Source: G963662605 sp963667005
GTDB lineage: Bacteria > Bacteroidota > Ignavibacteria > Ignavibacteriales > Ignavibacteriaceae
Reading direction: 5' to 3'
Length of the DNA stretch: 64,000 nt
NCBI GenBank assembly: GCA_963667005.1
Contig: OY762937.1
Span: 186,001-250,000, forward strand
Below, piece by piece: positions 44,665 to 53,561 of this stretch. The position numbers and the translations under genes are program-made. How positions within the stretch are numbered: position 1 is the stretch's first letter; each line of letters opens with the position of its first letter. Below the pieces are notes generated by a model. The model did no database searches. It was not told where the DNA came from and saw nothing but the letters and a program-made list of their open reading frames with translations.

Positions 44665-44703
44665 TTGAGCATTTTTAGCACATTTTTGAGCATGAGATGC
44701 CCG
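44665..44703. promoter_or_regulatory. Two activator-like repeats between divergent genes
   Basis: 44687-44703 reads TGAGCATGAGATGCCCG and 44665-44681 reads TGAGCATTTTTAGCACA. Both are imperfect GGGCAT/ATGC(C/T)C-type inverted repeats. They stand between the sigma-54-like promoters of 39720-44411 and 44862-45611 and could serve both. A further TGAGCATGAACATTTATGC lies at 44566-44584. Confidence 0.45.
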
Positions 44704-44815
44704 GTAATATTTCGACCTCCTTAGGATTGATATGACCCATTACTTAAAATCATTGATTTTGCTTCATATTAGTTCTTTATCATAAAGTCATTCTGGTTTC
44801 AAATTTTTACCTGAC

Positions 44816-44831
44816 TGGCAGGAAAATTGTT
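44816..44831 (+). promoter_or_regulatory. Sigma-54-like promoter for 44862-45611
   Basis: TGGCAGGAAAATTGTT has TGGCA at -24, TTG at -12 and 10-base spacing, with GT in place of GC, like the motif at 29370. The predicted start near 44842 is 20 bases before the ATG. Confidence 0.45.
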
Positions 44832-44861
44832 TGTTAAAATCACAACAATTACGGTTTTAAA

Positions 44862-45611
44862 ATGAAATACTCTATCTTTTTGTTCGTTATTTGTTTTGCT
44901 GCTTCATCACTGTTTTCCCAGACTTCAAAAATCCGGGTAGCTATTTTTGAAGACGGCGGCGCCGGCAAACGCGGAACTGACAATGTCAGTCTTTCACTTG
45001 CGGATGAAAACGCTTTTACCATACAGGTTATCAACGCAGAGGATGTCCGTGCTGGAATTCTTTCCAAATTTGACGTGCTGGTACAACCGGGGGGATCCGG
45101 TTCCAAACAAGCCAAAACATTAGAAGAATCCGGTTTGGATTCTATACGTAATTTCGTTAAGCACGGAGGCGGATATCTGGGTATTTGTGCCGGTGCTTAT
45201 CTTTCAACTACTTTCTATCCGTGGTCTCTGGGCATTCTTAACGCGTGGGTAGTGGATCGTGAACATTGGGCACGAGGCTCTGGTGATGTTGTATTAAAGC
45301 TTACTCCGGAGGGAAAAGAATTTTTTGATTTGAAGGAAGACACGATTGTTGTTCAATATAATCAGGGACCGCTTTTAACACCCGGTGTGTCGGATAAAGT
45401 TGCAGACTATACCGTGCTCGCCAGATTCAATACCGAGATTGCGGAAAAAGGAGCTCCGAGCGGCGTTATGATTGGTACTGACGCTATTGCACAAGGCGAA
45501 TATGGCAAAGGCAGAGTGATAAGTATTAGTCCGCATTTTGAAAAACGCGCCGAACAAAGATTTATTATCAGTAAAGCCGTTACCTGGTTGGCTCACAGAA
45601 AATCAAAATAA
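44862..45611 (+). CDS. Exported BPL_N-type glutamine-amidotransferase-like protein
   Basis: 249 residues. Signal peptide (SIFLFVICFAASSLFSQ), then a class I glutamine-amidotransferase fold as in the N-terminal domain of eukaryotic biotin-protein ligase (PF09825). It shows VLVQPGGSGSKQAK, the nucleophile elbow YLGICAGAYLS with Cys109, an internal WARGSGDVVLKLTPEGKE segment, and a late GKGRVISISPHFE with a candidate His. The reaction of bacterial BPL_N proteins is not established to my knowledge; a thiol hydrolase or amidase acting in the periplasm is plausible. The gene is divergent from 39720-44411 and ends at a bidirectional terminator. Confidence 0.8.
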   Translation: MKYSIFLFVICFAASSLFSQTSKIRVAIFEDGGAGKRGTDNVSLSLADENAFTIQVINAEDVRAGILSKFDVLVQPGGSGSKQAKTLEESGLDSIRNFVKHGGGYLGICAGAYLSTTFYPWSLGILNAWVVDREHWARGSGDVVLKLTPEGKEFFDLKEDTIVVQYNQGPLLTPGVSDKVADYTVLARFNTEIAEKGAPSGVMIGTDAIAQGEYGKGRVISISPHFEKRAEQRFIISKAVTWLAHRKSK

Positions 45612-45632
45612 TATTTCGAAATAGCATATCAT

Positions 45633-45662
45633 AAAAAAGGCGTCCGTAGTGACGCCTTTTTT
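45633..45662. terminator. Bidirectional terminator between converging genes
   Basis: AAAAAAGGCGTC (45633-45644) pairs perfectly with GACGCCTTTTTT (45651-45662) around CGTAGT. The A/T flanks serve both strands, ending 44862-45611 (+) and 45733-50724 (-). Confidence 0.9.
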
Positions 45663-45732
45663 ATTTCGCTATTTAATTTACAACCAATACTAGTTCAACT
45701 GCTTCATACAGGTTGACGGGGCAAGCGGTTAT

Positions 45733-48700
45733 TTAGTGCTTTTCATTTTTGTTCATCAACCACTTTTGATAATATGGCAGTGTCTTTGCACGTTCTTTAG
45801 CGCTAATCATTTTGCCGGCTGATGGCCGTTGAACTCCCACATAATTAAATGAGTTTTGATCGGTAATAGAAAGATCAAGCGGATCAACAAATCCATCGCC
45901 GTTCACATCAGATGATACTGATCTGCCTGCCATGTAGTTAAACGAATCCTGATCAATCAGAGACAGGTCAAGCGGATCGACATAACCATCCTGATTACTG
46001 TCACCGCTGTAAATTCCGTATAATCCACCACTTAACGAAACTTGATTGCTGCCGTATGCCTGTGATGCAGCCGAAGTAAAATCATACGTGGTAGTCGCAC
46101 CTTTGGCAAACGCTTGAGCCGATGCGCTCCAAGTTTCAATACTGTTCCGGTGTTTCACAACGATGTAATAACTACCATTCGCGGCATTGTGCATTGTCCC
46201 GGTTGCGGTATAAGACAGCGAATCCAAAACAGCATCAACTGAATCAACACTTGCATATGGAGAAGTACTGTTTGCAAGAAGAATTCTTACAGTATCACGC
46301 GAGTTCAAATACCCGGCGGCATTATAGAATCCTTGTGGAATCACCTTAATGGTAACGTCACCGGATGTAGCAGTTGCCTGTACATATCCTGTTATAGCAA
46401 GATCCTGATTTGTGGTGTTGTTTGCCGAATTATAGATATAAAATGTTCCTGTTGAAGCAGATGCAGCATACGGCACCAGTCTGAATGTAACAACAGATGT
46501 ACTTGGGACTCCCTGAAGACCGGAAATTGAACTTAAGTCCTGAACTAACGTAGCACCACTTGAAGAGGAGGAAGAAAATGAGAGTGTTGCTATATCAACA
46601 TACGAACCGCTATTAATTCTATATTGTAACAGACCGGAAGTTGCTCCCGTTGAAGGCCTGCGGTACGTTAGAGAACATGCTGCCGCGGAGAATGTATAAC
46701 CCGCCGAAGGAGTCATGGTAAAAGTAATAAAAGCATTCGCAGTAATCGCTGCTGCCGAGGTGGTATAATTCCAGCCATTGCCTCCCCATGCCCGGGATGC
46801 CGGACTGCTCGCAGACGTCAACACGCCTGATCCGCGTGTTAGTGAGCCGATAGTAACATTAGCGTTACTTGATGTTGGTGCAAGCGGTGATGTACCATAG
46901 CTCGACTGTCCATTCATGTTCCAGTAGACAATTGAAACCGGTGTACTTGAAACCGTAAATGAATTACTTACGACGTTTGATAACCCCGTTGATGCCGCAG
47001 TCAATGTTACACCGGTTCCTGCCGTTGTGAAAGTTAACGAACCGAAAGTTGCAATGCCGTTCGAAGCTGTTACACTAACCGGTGATCCGGACAATGTCGC
47101 ACCCGAGGCTGTGATACTAACAGTACTGACATCGTAATCATAATTTCCAAGAGCATCAACTGCCGCAACAGTAACAGCCGGACTGATCGCGGTGTTCAGC
47201 GACGCTGAAACAGGCTGCTGTACAAAGGTTAATGTTGTCGCGGCTACGGCGATACGGTTTGCATCCCCGGCAGTCGAGCTTGCCGCACCACCAGCCGCAG
47301 CTGCGGCGAATGTAGAACCGGAAGCGTTTGCAGTTGCAGCAGATATTGTAAAAGAAAACTGCTGCTTGTCTGTAACTGAAGAGGCAAATGTTGCTCGCAA
47401 TGAAAATGTCTTACTGCCTCCGTCACTTGCCGCGAGTGTCAAACCATTGAACGTAAGTGAAGAAGAGGAAGTTTGCGTGGCAATATTTGTAGTACCGTCA
47501 AAAATAGCGACCTTCCGCAGGTTCGCATTATTTGCAATGGCAAATGCAACCGAAGTCAGAGTCGTTGCCTGCGCATCTGCATCAGCAACACCGGCGCCGT
47601 CACGAATTGTAAAACGAGCAACCTCCAAGCTGTTTGAAGTTGTAAGTGTGGTATCCTGATAAGAAGCATATGCAATATTTGATGATGGAACAAACGATGT
47701 GTCCGTAATTATATCGGATGCTGCCGAAAGAATAATGCTCGTTGCCTGACTATTCGGGTTGTTGGTAGCGGTTGTTGTAAGATATTTTGTTGATGTACCA
47801 CTGCCGTTGAATTCGTACACGCGGACATAATATGTCGTTGATGCAGATAATCCGTTAATAGTAACACTGCTGCCGGTACCATTGTATACCACTTGTTCAC
47901 CTGATGTGAAGGTGGCGGATGCAGATGGTGATGTGCCGTCCGTAGGGGCAGTGAAACTATTCGCAGTATTTATTTTAACTAACCGGCCCGATCCGTTGCC
48001 TATAGTCCATCCTGCAGTAAACTGTGTTGCACTAACTGAAGAAAAAACAACCGCCGATGCTTGGGTTGTTGGTGCAGAGAGAGTCACCGCTTGACTGTTC
48101 GGATTATTTGTTGCTGTTGTAGTTAAATATTTTGTCGTTGAACCGCTGCCATTATATTCATAGACCCGGACATAATAGGTATTAGGTGCAGTCAAACCGT
48201 TTACAGTAAGACTGCTGCCTGTTCCGTTATATACAACTTGTTCACCGGAGGTGTAGGTAGCGGATGCAGACGGTGATGTGCCGTCAGCCGGAGCTGTAAA
48301 GCTGTTTGAAGTATTAATTTTTACAATTCTGTTTGTACCGTTACCGTTTGTCCACCCAACAGTGAACTGGGATGAGGTGACTGATGAAAATACTATTGCC
48401 GAGGCCTGTGTTGTTGGAGCAGTAACACTTGAAGATGTTGCAACAATAACCGTATCAAGATAAAAACGATTTGAAGCAGCCGCTCCGGCTGAAATTTTAA
48501 ATTTCGTTGTACTTGTCCCGCCAGTGAATGCAAGTGTCTGGGTTACCATACTTGATGTAGGCGTTATAGCAGTCCCAAGTTGGGTATAATTCGTTCCTCC
48601 ATCAGTAGAAATGTACGCAAAAACTGTTTTCGTATCCGTTCCATATGTCTGCAGGTTGAATTTCAACGTTCCGGAACCCGCCGAACAGTCAAGTGAGGGC

Positions 48701-50724
48701 GTAACTATGTAACCCATTGCAGAAGAAGAACCAAGCTTTATTGCACCGCCGGCACTGTAAATCTTTGAACCGGTCCATCCCGAAACTGCTGTATATGAAT
48801 TCAGTGAACCAGAAACATCGGTAGCACTCGGACTAGAAATGGTCCCGGTAGAAAAACCCGTGAAAGGTTCGTTCAAAAGCGTTGCAGAGGAAACCGTTCC
48901 AACCGTAAAAGTTCCGCTGGTTGAAGCAACTGTCGTATCGGCTGTGTTCATGATAATCACTTTTGCCTGCGTTGTTGCCGTTGAAGGAACAGTCCACGAA
49001 TATGTCCCAGCAGAAGCTGCGGTGCTTGCAATAATATCCGACCAGGAAGAACCGTTATCCGAAGAATATTTAAGTTTCACGTTCGTGATATTGGCACTTG
49101 TCCATGTAATATTGTGAGATGATGACGGTGCCCATGTTTCTCCTCCAACCGGAGATGTAAGCGCCACTGTAGGTGTTGTTGAAACCGGATTGACCGTAAC
49201 CGTATAGGGGATGGAAGTAATCGTCCGTGTGGATGAGGTTGCATACAGCGTATTGTACAGTACCAGAACATAATAACCATAACTCGATTGATCTGTAACA
49301 GTAAACGTCAGGTTGCTGCCCGATGTTGTCGGTTCAACGACAGAAAGAACAGTTGGATTTGTATAGCTGCTCAACTTTAAAAGACGCGCCGAAAAGTTTG
49401 CGTTAGTCGAAGTTGGAGCCGTGGTTATTGAAAAATTTGCCGTCGGTACAATCTTAATAAAATTGGCAGAAGCACGATATAGATTGCTTGTTGATGAATA
49501 GCTTGTTGTTGTTCCGCTAAAATTGATTGTTCCCTGATAGGTAACGGCAAACGGGCCGTATGTATTCTTCGTATTGCTCCCTGTACGGTAATCATCACCA
49601 CGCGCAAAACGGTATGTACTCATTGGAGATGTTGTTGAAGCAGTTAGCAGTCCAATAGCGACATTATAATCTTTAATGGCATCTTTCAGTGTTGTACCTT
49701 TCGCAACAAGCATGTTGTTCATAGCAGTTGACCAGTATTGCGTAACAACATTCTGAAAAAATGTTTTCGTTATTTCCGCACCGAATCGGTCGCTGAGGTA
49801 GCGTTGGAATATCCATGAAGAATACCAGTGGCCGGAAGTAATGGTAGTGCCGTCCAGATCATCGTCATAATCAAGTGAGATATAAGGAGTGTCGAATATA
49901 CCGGTCAGATATTGCCAGTTGTCGTCATCTTTCGGAAATACGATATCTTCACCCCACGTTGAGCACATTTCCATCGGAAAACTGGTAAAGTTGTTCGTAT
50001 CGTATCCAAACTGAATCGCGTGAAAAAATTCATGTGCCGTTGTTACTTCCATAGCGATTTGCAACAATGCATCTGTACTACCGAATCCCGTATAGTTATT
50101 ACGCATGACCATGAAACTTGTATATGCAGAAGTTTCGGTTACCCCGCTCGTGTTAGGATTATCCCCTGCCGAAGTTTCGCCCTGACAGTACCCGTAAACG
50201 CCGCTGCCCGCAGCGCTGTTCGAAAGATACACGCAATAGCGCCCGGCGTCGGAACTCGCGATTGGAGGACGTGCGAAACCAAGCGAATCATAAACCGTCA
50301 ATGCCCGTATAAAAGCGGCGGCCATGTTTTCAACATAATCCGGGACGCTGTTGGAATTCGCATCGGTAGTCGAGACCGCATTTGTTCCAGTTGTCGTATA
50401 ATAGAATTTAAAAAAGTTCTTTGTTGTCTCTGAGTATGTGCTGCTTAAACCGGTGGGTCTTGAAGTAGCCATCAAAAACGTTGCCTGCGCATCGGGAGTC
50501 AACTTGCTGAAATTCTTTTTTGCATTGAACAACAGCATCGTTTTATTATTTGCCAATCTATCAGGAACCCCTGATTTTCTCATCCGTACATTCGTTTGCA
50601 AAGCATCCAACTGTGTGAGCAAAGATTGAGAGTACAACGAATCTGGTGTACTTTGAGCAATGATAAAAGGACTGCATATACCAATTGTAAGTAATGTTAA
50701 TACTATACAGCGAAATCGTGTCAT
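45733..50724 (-). CDS. Giant secreted HEFFH metalloprotease-like protein with dockerin-like end
   Basis: 1663 residues. Signal peptide (CIVLTLLTIGICSPFIIAQ). An N-terminal zinc-metalloprotease-like domain to about 410 has TAHEFFHAIQFGYD (HEFFH at 231-235), CSTWGEDIVF and a His-containing TSGHWYSSWIF; it recalls the MXAN_6640-type putative metalloproteases. A Ser/Thr-rich Ig-like domain (SHNITWTSANITNVKLKYSS) follows, matching one in 32319-36815. Then come a jelly-roll-like domain, two near-identical fibronectin-III repeats (TSGEQVVYNGTGSSLTVNGL and TSGEQVVYNGTGSSVTINGL), further Ig-like and beta modules, and the C-terminal cassette with DSNQDGYVDPLDLS and DVNGDGFVDPLDLS. AAGGAAA precedes the ATG. 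Likely a surface or released protease. Confidence 0.85.
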   Translation of the reverse strand: MTRFRCIVLTLLTIGICSPFIIAQSTPDSLYSQSLLTQLDALQTNVRMRKSGVPDRLANNKTMLLFNAKKNFSKLTPDAQATFLMATSRPTGLSSTYSETTKNFFKFYYTTTGTNAVSTTDANSNSVPDYVENMAAAFIRALTVYDSLGFARPPIASSDAGRYCVYLSNSAAGSGVYGYCQGETSAGDNPNTSGVTETSAYTSFMVMRNNYTGFGSTDALLQIAMEVTTAHEFFHAIQFGYDTNNFTSFPMEMCSTWGEDIVFPKDDDNWQYLTGIFDTPYISLDYDDDLDGTTITSGHWYSSWIFQRYLSDRFGAEITKTFFQNVVTQYWSTAMNNMLVAKGTTLKDAIKDYNVAIGLLTASTTSPMSTYRFARGDDYRTGSNTKNTYGPFAVTYQGTINFSGTTTSYSSTSNLYRASANFIKIVPTANFSITTAPTSTNANFSARLLKLSSYTNPTVLSVVEPTTSGSNLTFTVTDQSSYGYYVLVLYNTLYATSSTRTITSIPYTVTVNPVSTTPTVALTSPVGGETWAPSSSHNITWTSANITNVKLKYSSDNGSSWSDIIASTAASAGTYSWTVPSTATTQAKVIIMNTADTTVASTSGTFTVGTVSSATLLNEPFTGFSTGTISSPSATDVSGSLNSYTAVSGWTGSKIYSAGGAIKLGSSSAMGYIVTPSLDCSAGSGTLKFNLQTYGTDTKTVFAYISTDGGTNYTQLGTAITPTSSMVTQTLAFTGGTSTTKFKISAGAAASNRFYLDTVIVATSSSVTAPTTQASAIVFSSVTSSQFTVGWTNGNGTNRIVKINTSNSFTAPADGTSPSASATYTSGEQVVYNGTGSSLTVNGLTAPNTYYVRVYEYNGSGSTTKYLTTTATNNPNSQAVTLSAPTTQASAVVFSSVSATQFTAGWTIGNGSGRLVKINTANSFTAPTDGTSPSASATFTSGEQVVYNGTGSSVTINGLSASTTYYVRVYEFNGSGTSTKYLTTTATNNPNSQATSIILSAASDIITDTSFVPSSNIAYASYQDTTLTTSNSLEVARFTIRDGAGVADADAQATTLTSVAFAIANNANLRKVAIFDGTTNIATQTSSSSLTFNGLTLAASDGGSKTFSLRATFASSVTDKQQFSFTISAATANASGSTFAAAAAGGAASSTAGDANRIAVAATTLTFVQQPVSASLNTAISPAVTVAAVDALGNYDYDVSTVSITASGATLSGSPVSVTASNGIATFGSLTFTTAGTGVTLTAASTGLSNVVSNSFTVSSTPVSIVYWNMNGQSSYGTSPLAPTSSNANVTIGSLTRGSGVLTSASSPASRAWGGNGWNYTTSAAAITANAFITFTMTPSAGYTFSAAACSLTYRRPSTGATSGLLQYRINSGSYVDIATLSFSSSSSSGATLVQDLSSISGLQGVPSTSVVTFRLVPYAASASTGTFYIYNSANNTTNQDLAITGYVQATATSGDVTIKVIPQGFYNAAGYLNSRDTVRILLANSTSPYASVDSVDAVLDSLSYTATGTMHNAANGSYYIVVKHRNSIETWSASAQAFAKGATTTYDFTSAASQAYGSNQVSLSGGLYGIYSGDSNQDGYVDPLDLSLIDQDSFNYMAGRSVSSDVNGDGFVDPLDLSITDQNSFNYVGVQRPSAGKMISAKERAKTLPYYQKWLMNKNEKH

Positions 50725-50817
50725 ACGGTTTCCTTAAGAAAAAAATTCAAAATTAATAATCCCAAAAGGGGGTGTCTGGCCTGAGTGTGTTATTAGACGT
50801 TTACAATTTAGTGATTA

Positions 50818-50902
50818 TTAGCATAAGATGCCACAGCCCGGCTTTATATTTATGTTAAGATAAAGTGAGTAATAACAGCCTGCAACGGGCATTTTATGCT
50901 CA
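50818..50902. promoter_or_regulatory. Two activator-like repeats upstream of 45733-50724
   Basis: 50886-50902 reads CGGGCATTTTATGCTCA and 50818-50834 reads TTAGCATAAGATGCCAC. On the minus strand the latter gives GTGGCATCTTATGCTAA, very close to CGGGCATCTCATGCTCA at 44687-44703. No matching -24/-12 element was found before the start codon. Confidence 0.4.
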
Positions 50903-51283
50903 TCATGCATTAGTTCAAATAACTTGTCATCCCGGATGAAGGACTCCTTCGGGATTCGATTAAATTTTCTTTGTCGAATCAACCGCCAAAGCCGTCGGAT
51001 TTACAAAATGTGAGATCGTCGAGATGAAGAATTTGGTAATGTATAAATTTGAGATCTGAGTATTTCTGGAAACTTGTTTAAATATTATATGGAGTTGAAA
51101 TTAAACCTTGAGACAAAATCAGAAAAAAAATATATTTACATAAATATTAGTTAATAAGTATATCTACGGTATCTGGAATAGTAAAATCAATAACAATTTA
51201 CTATCTTGAAATAGTCCCATTTCTGCTAACTTCATTAGGCAATTGAACTTAAACTATCAGAACAATTTCTAAATCTACATATA
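50903..51283. other. Gene-free AT-rich gap with a GTCATCC repeat
   Basis: 50926-50958 carries a GTCATCCCGG-type intergenic repeat with GAAGGA/TCCTTC arms (50938-50950). The remainder to 51283 is AT-rich, with no open frame or RNA that I can support. It marks the border with the AT-rich ATPase pair. Confidence 0.5.
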
Positions 51284-52183
51284 CTATTTCAATTCTCTAT
51301 AATGCGCTAAATCTCCAATAATTTTCAAATATGTAACATGATCGTCATAAACATCAATATTCCAACCATTATTACTCTTATTTAGTGCAGGAAAATCATT
51401 ATCTACCTTAAGAATCAAATTGTTAAACAAAATGCGACGTGGATGTTTCATTTTTGTATCAAACGAAAAAAAAAGTTTTGCTTTCTTCCCCATTACAACT
51501 TGTAAGTTTTGCTTTAACTGTCTTAACTTGATAAATGCTTTCTTTAAATCCTTAGGACGTCCCATTGATACATAATATCTTATCGAATAATCATTCATAG
51601 CAACCTTCCTAAATAGAGTATGTTGCCTGATATTACAATAGTCATCTTGAATATATACATCTGCCTTATAAGGGCATAAATTCAATATTTCGTCAAAGAA
51701 AGCGCATATATCACTATCAGTAAGGAAATTGTATGGCCATACTGTAAGTTGACTATTAGTGCTTAGTTCTTTCTTTAGCCACTGGCTATTTGGGATGCTA
51801 GCCTCATGAAGAGCAGCACATTTAGATGTCTTATATTTAAAAGACAAGCAAATAAAACCATGCTTTTTGGATTTATTTGCCAAACTATTGAAAAACTTTA
51901 AAACTGCACTTTCGTCAATATCGTCTTCAATGGTTGAAATGCGAAGCCGTTGCTGATCGTGTAGTTTTTTTATGATTAGGTGCTGAAATATATCCTTTTG
52001 CGCTGGCATCACAGTCGACAATTCAGAGTTTATAAAAGCTAAGTACTTATTCCCAAAAATGAATTTGTTTCGCGGATTATATAATATTCTCCCAACACAA
52101 TCACCAGCCTCATCGTATACCATTGGATTATTTCTATACTCAAGAAACTTTATAATAAGCTCCCAGTGAAGTAAGGCGTCCAT
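51284..52183 (-). CDS. Unknown protein, partner of the DUF3696-type ATPase
   Basis: 299 residues, no signal peptide or membrane segment, Lys- and Asn-rich. I do not recognise the family. The N-terminal third (MDALLHWELIIKFLEYRN) is helical. The middle has a possible nuclease-like or phospholipase-D-like look (ADVYIQDDYCNI). A late segment HPRRILFNN followed by NNGWNIDVYDDHVTYLK faintly resembles the histidine and substrate loop of PLD-like effector domains; this is a weak visual impression. The gene starts 1 bp after the ATPase stop and is as AT-rich as its partner, so the two are an obligate pair, probably acquired by transfer. An effector role in defence is inferred from the architecture only. 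Confidence 0.7.
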   Translation of the reverse strand: MDALLHWELIIKFLEYRNNPMVYDEAGDCVGRILYNPRNKFIFGNKYLAFINSELSTVMPAQKDIFQHLIIKKLHDQQRLRISTIEDDIDESAVLKFFNSLANKSKKHGFICLSFKYKTSKCAALHEASIPNSQWLKKELSTNSQLTVWPYNFLTDSDICAFFDEILNLCPYKADVYIQDDYCNIRQHTLFRKVAMNDYSIRYYVSMGRPKDLKKAFIKLRQLKQNLQVVMGKKAKLFFSFDTKMKHPRRILFNNLILKVDNDFPALNKSNNGWNIDVYDDHVTYLKIIGDLAHYRELK

Positions 52184-52184
52184 C

Positions 52185-53561
52185 TTATACCCCCAATAAT
52201 TCCTCTATTAAAGAATATGATTTATCATAAAATCCTGGGGGTAATTCTTGGGATAGAAGCCCATTTTTCTGAATTTTATGAGAGCTTAAAATCGTCTTTT
52301 TATTATTTCGACGGAAATAATAAATGGACACATCTTCTGGCTTAATCCCATACATCCCTTTTTTTACTATAACCTGAAGTTTTCTAAGTATATGCTCGCT
52401 ATGTGTTTCAATAATGAAACGATTTTTTTTCGAAAGTCCCATTAATGCACTAATTAGATCACATTGCATGTCGGGATGAAGATGTACCTCGGGCTGCTCG
52501 ATTAAAATTATTTTACCATTATTTTTATCTCCTGCGATTGTTTCGAATAATAATGGTATTTGCAGTGATATGCCATATCCCACATCGGTAATATTATGCC
52601 ATAATCCATTCTTTTTGATACGTAGTTCAATTACCGACACCTCTTCAGAGCGGACAAGCTTAATTCCCTCAGCAATTTTATTTGATTTCAGCTCTCTGTT
52701 TAATTCTAAGATTAAATTATTATTATTCACATTCTCGCTTGACAAAACATTCATTAGTTTTTCCAAATCATTCCTAGAATAACTATTTAACCTATCATTC
52801 ATATGATAAATTCTTTCAGGTCGAGACTGAATTGGATTAACATATATTATTTTTGAAAAAATACTACGCAATTCATTTTGAGCGATAAGGAGCAACCCTA
52901 TTCTCAGAAAAAATTCGGTTTTATTTCTTATTTTATGTTCGGTTATTTGGTGTGCCAATGATGATGGAATAATTAAGCTCAAAAATGATTCAGATGAGTA
53001 CTCCACATTTCGAAAAGCATATTGGGCTTTTGTTTGTTGATCATGAAATTTTACATTGCATTCAGTGTTGTACACTTTTTTACTGTTTAAATTTCTTTTA
53101 ATTGTCAGACTACCAATATCGGGGTGTGAAATTTTTGTAAATGTGAGACTGATACGATTATTCTTTTTTTGGAAAATCACATCGAAGGAGAAATTTTTCG
53201 AATTATATCTCCGCATCATCTTTTTTATTTTATTTTTGTCAGCTCTTGGGTAATATTCACTTATTATTTGGGCTAAAAAGGCCAAGTTTTGTTGTGACAC
53301 AACAATATCCAGCCCAAAGTGTAGTTTTCTCTTTGAGTCGTGGTTGAAAACTACTGCGTCATAGTTTCCTAGTTCAACATAATTACCATTTAGCAAGAAG
53401 GATGCATCTTGAGGATTTAATAAGCTTTGCTTTATTGCCAATAAAAACTTTAATATAGAGCTTTTACCAGAACTATTTTCTCCGATCAAAATATTGATCT
53501 TAGAAAATGAAAGTTGGCTATCATTAAAACTTCGGAAATTGTTCACTCTAAAATTAAACAT
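52185..53561 (-). CDS. AAA family ATPase, DUF3696-like (candidate defence ATPase)
   Basis: 458 residues of the SMC/ABC-like ATPase type. N-terminal Walker A GENSSGKS (27-34), a large middle insert (about 90-310), then Walker B IILIEQPEVHLHP and H-loop FIIETHSEHIL. The C-terminal DUF3696-like end carries SIYYFRRNNKK and ELPPGFYDKSY. There is no TOPRIM domain, so it is not an OLD nuclease by itself. Related ATPases often pair with a small effector gene in phage-defence cassettes such as Septu-like systems. It lies 1 bp upstream of an unknown 299-residue gene. Base composition is clearly more AT-rich than the neighbours and long gene-free gaps flank the pair, consistent with insertion. Confidence 0.8.
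   Translation of the reverse strand: MFNFRVNNFRSFNDSQLSFSKINILIGENSSGKSSILKFLLAIKQSLLNPQDASFLLNGNYVELGNYDAVVFNHDSKRKLHFGLDIVVSQQNLAFLAQIISEYYPRADKNKIKKMMRRYNSKNFSFDVIFQKKNNRISLTFTKISHPDIGSLTIKRNLNSKKVYNTECNVKFHDQQTKAQYAFRNVEYSSESFLSLIIPSSLAHQITEHKIRNKTEFFLRIGLLLIAQNELRSIFSKIIYVNPIQSRPERIYHMNDRLNSYSRNDLEKLMNVLSSENVNNNNLILELNRELKSNKIAEGIKLVRSEEVSVIELRIKKNGLWHNITDVGYGISLQIPLLFETIAGDKNNGKIILIEQPEVHLHPDMQCDLISALMGLSKKNRFIIETHSEHILRKLQVIVKKGMYGIKPEDVSIYYFRRNNKKTILSSHKIQKNGLLSQELPPGFYDKSYSLIEELLGV

Noticed and set aside
50725..50902. Sigma-54 promoter for 45733-50724
   Set aside because: Activator-like repeats are present, but no GG and GC pair at 10-base spacing could be found; TGGCATCTTATGC has only 8.
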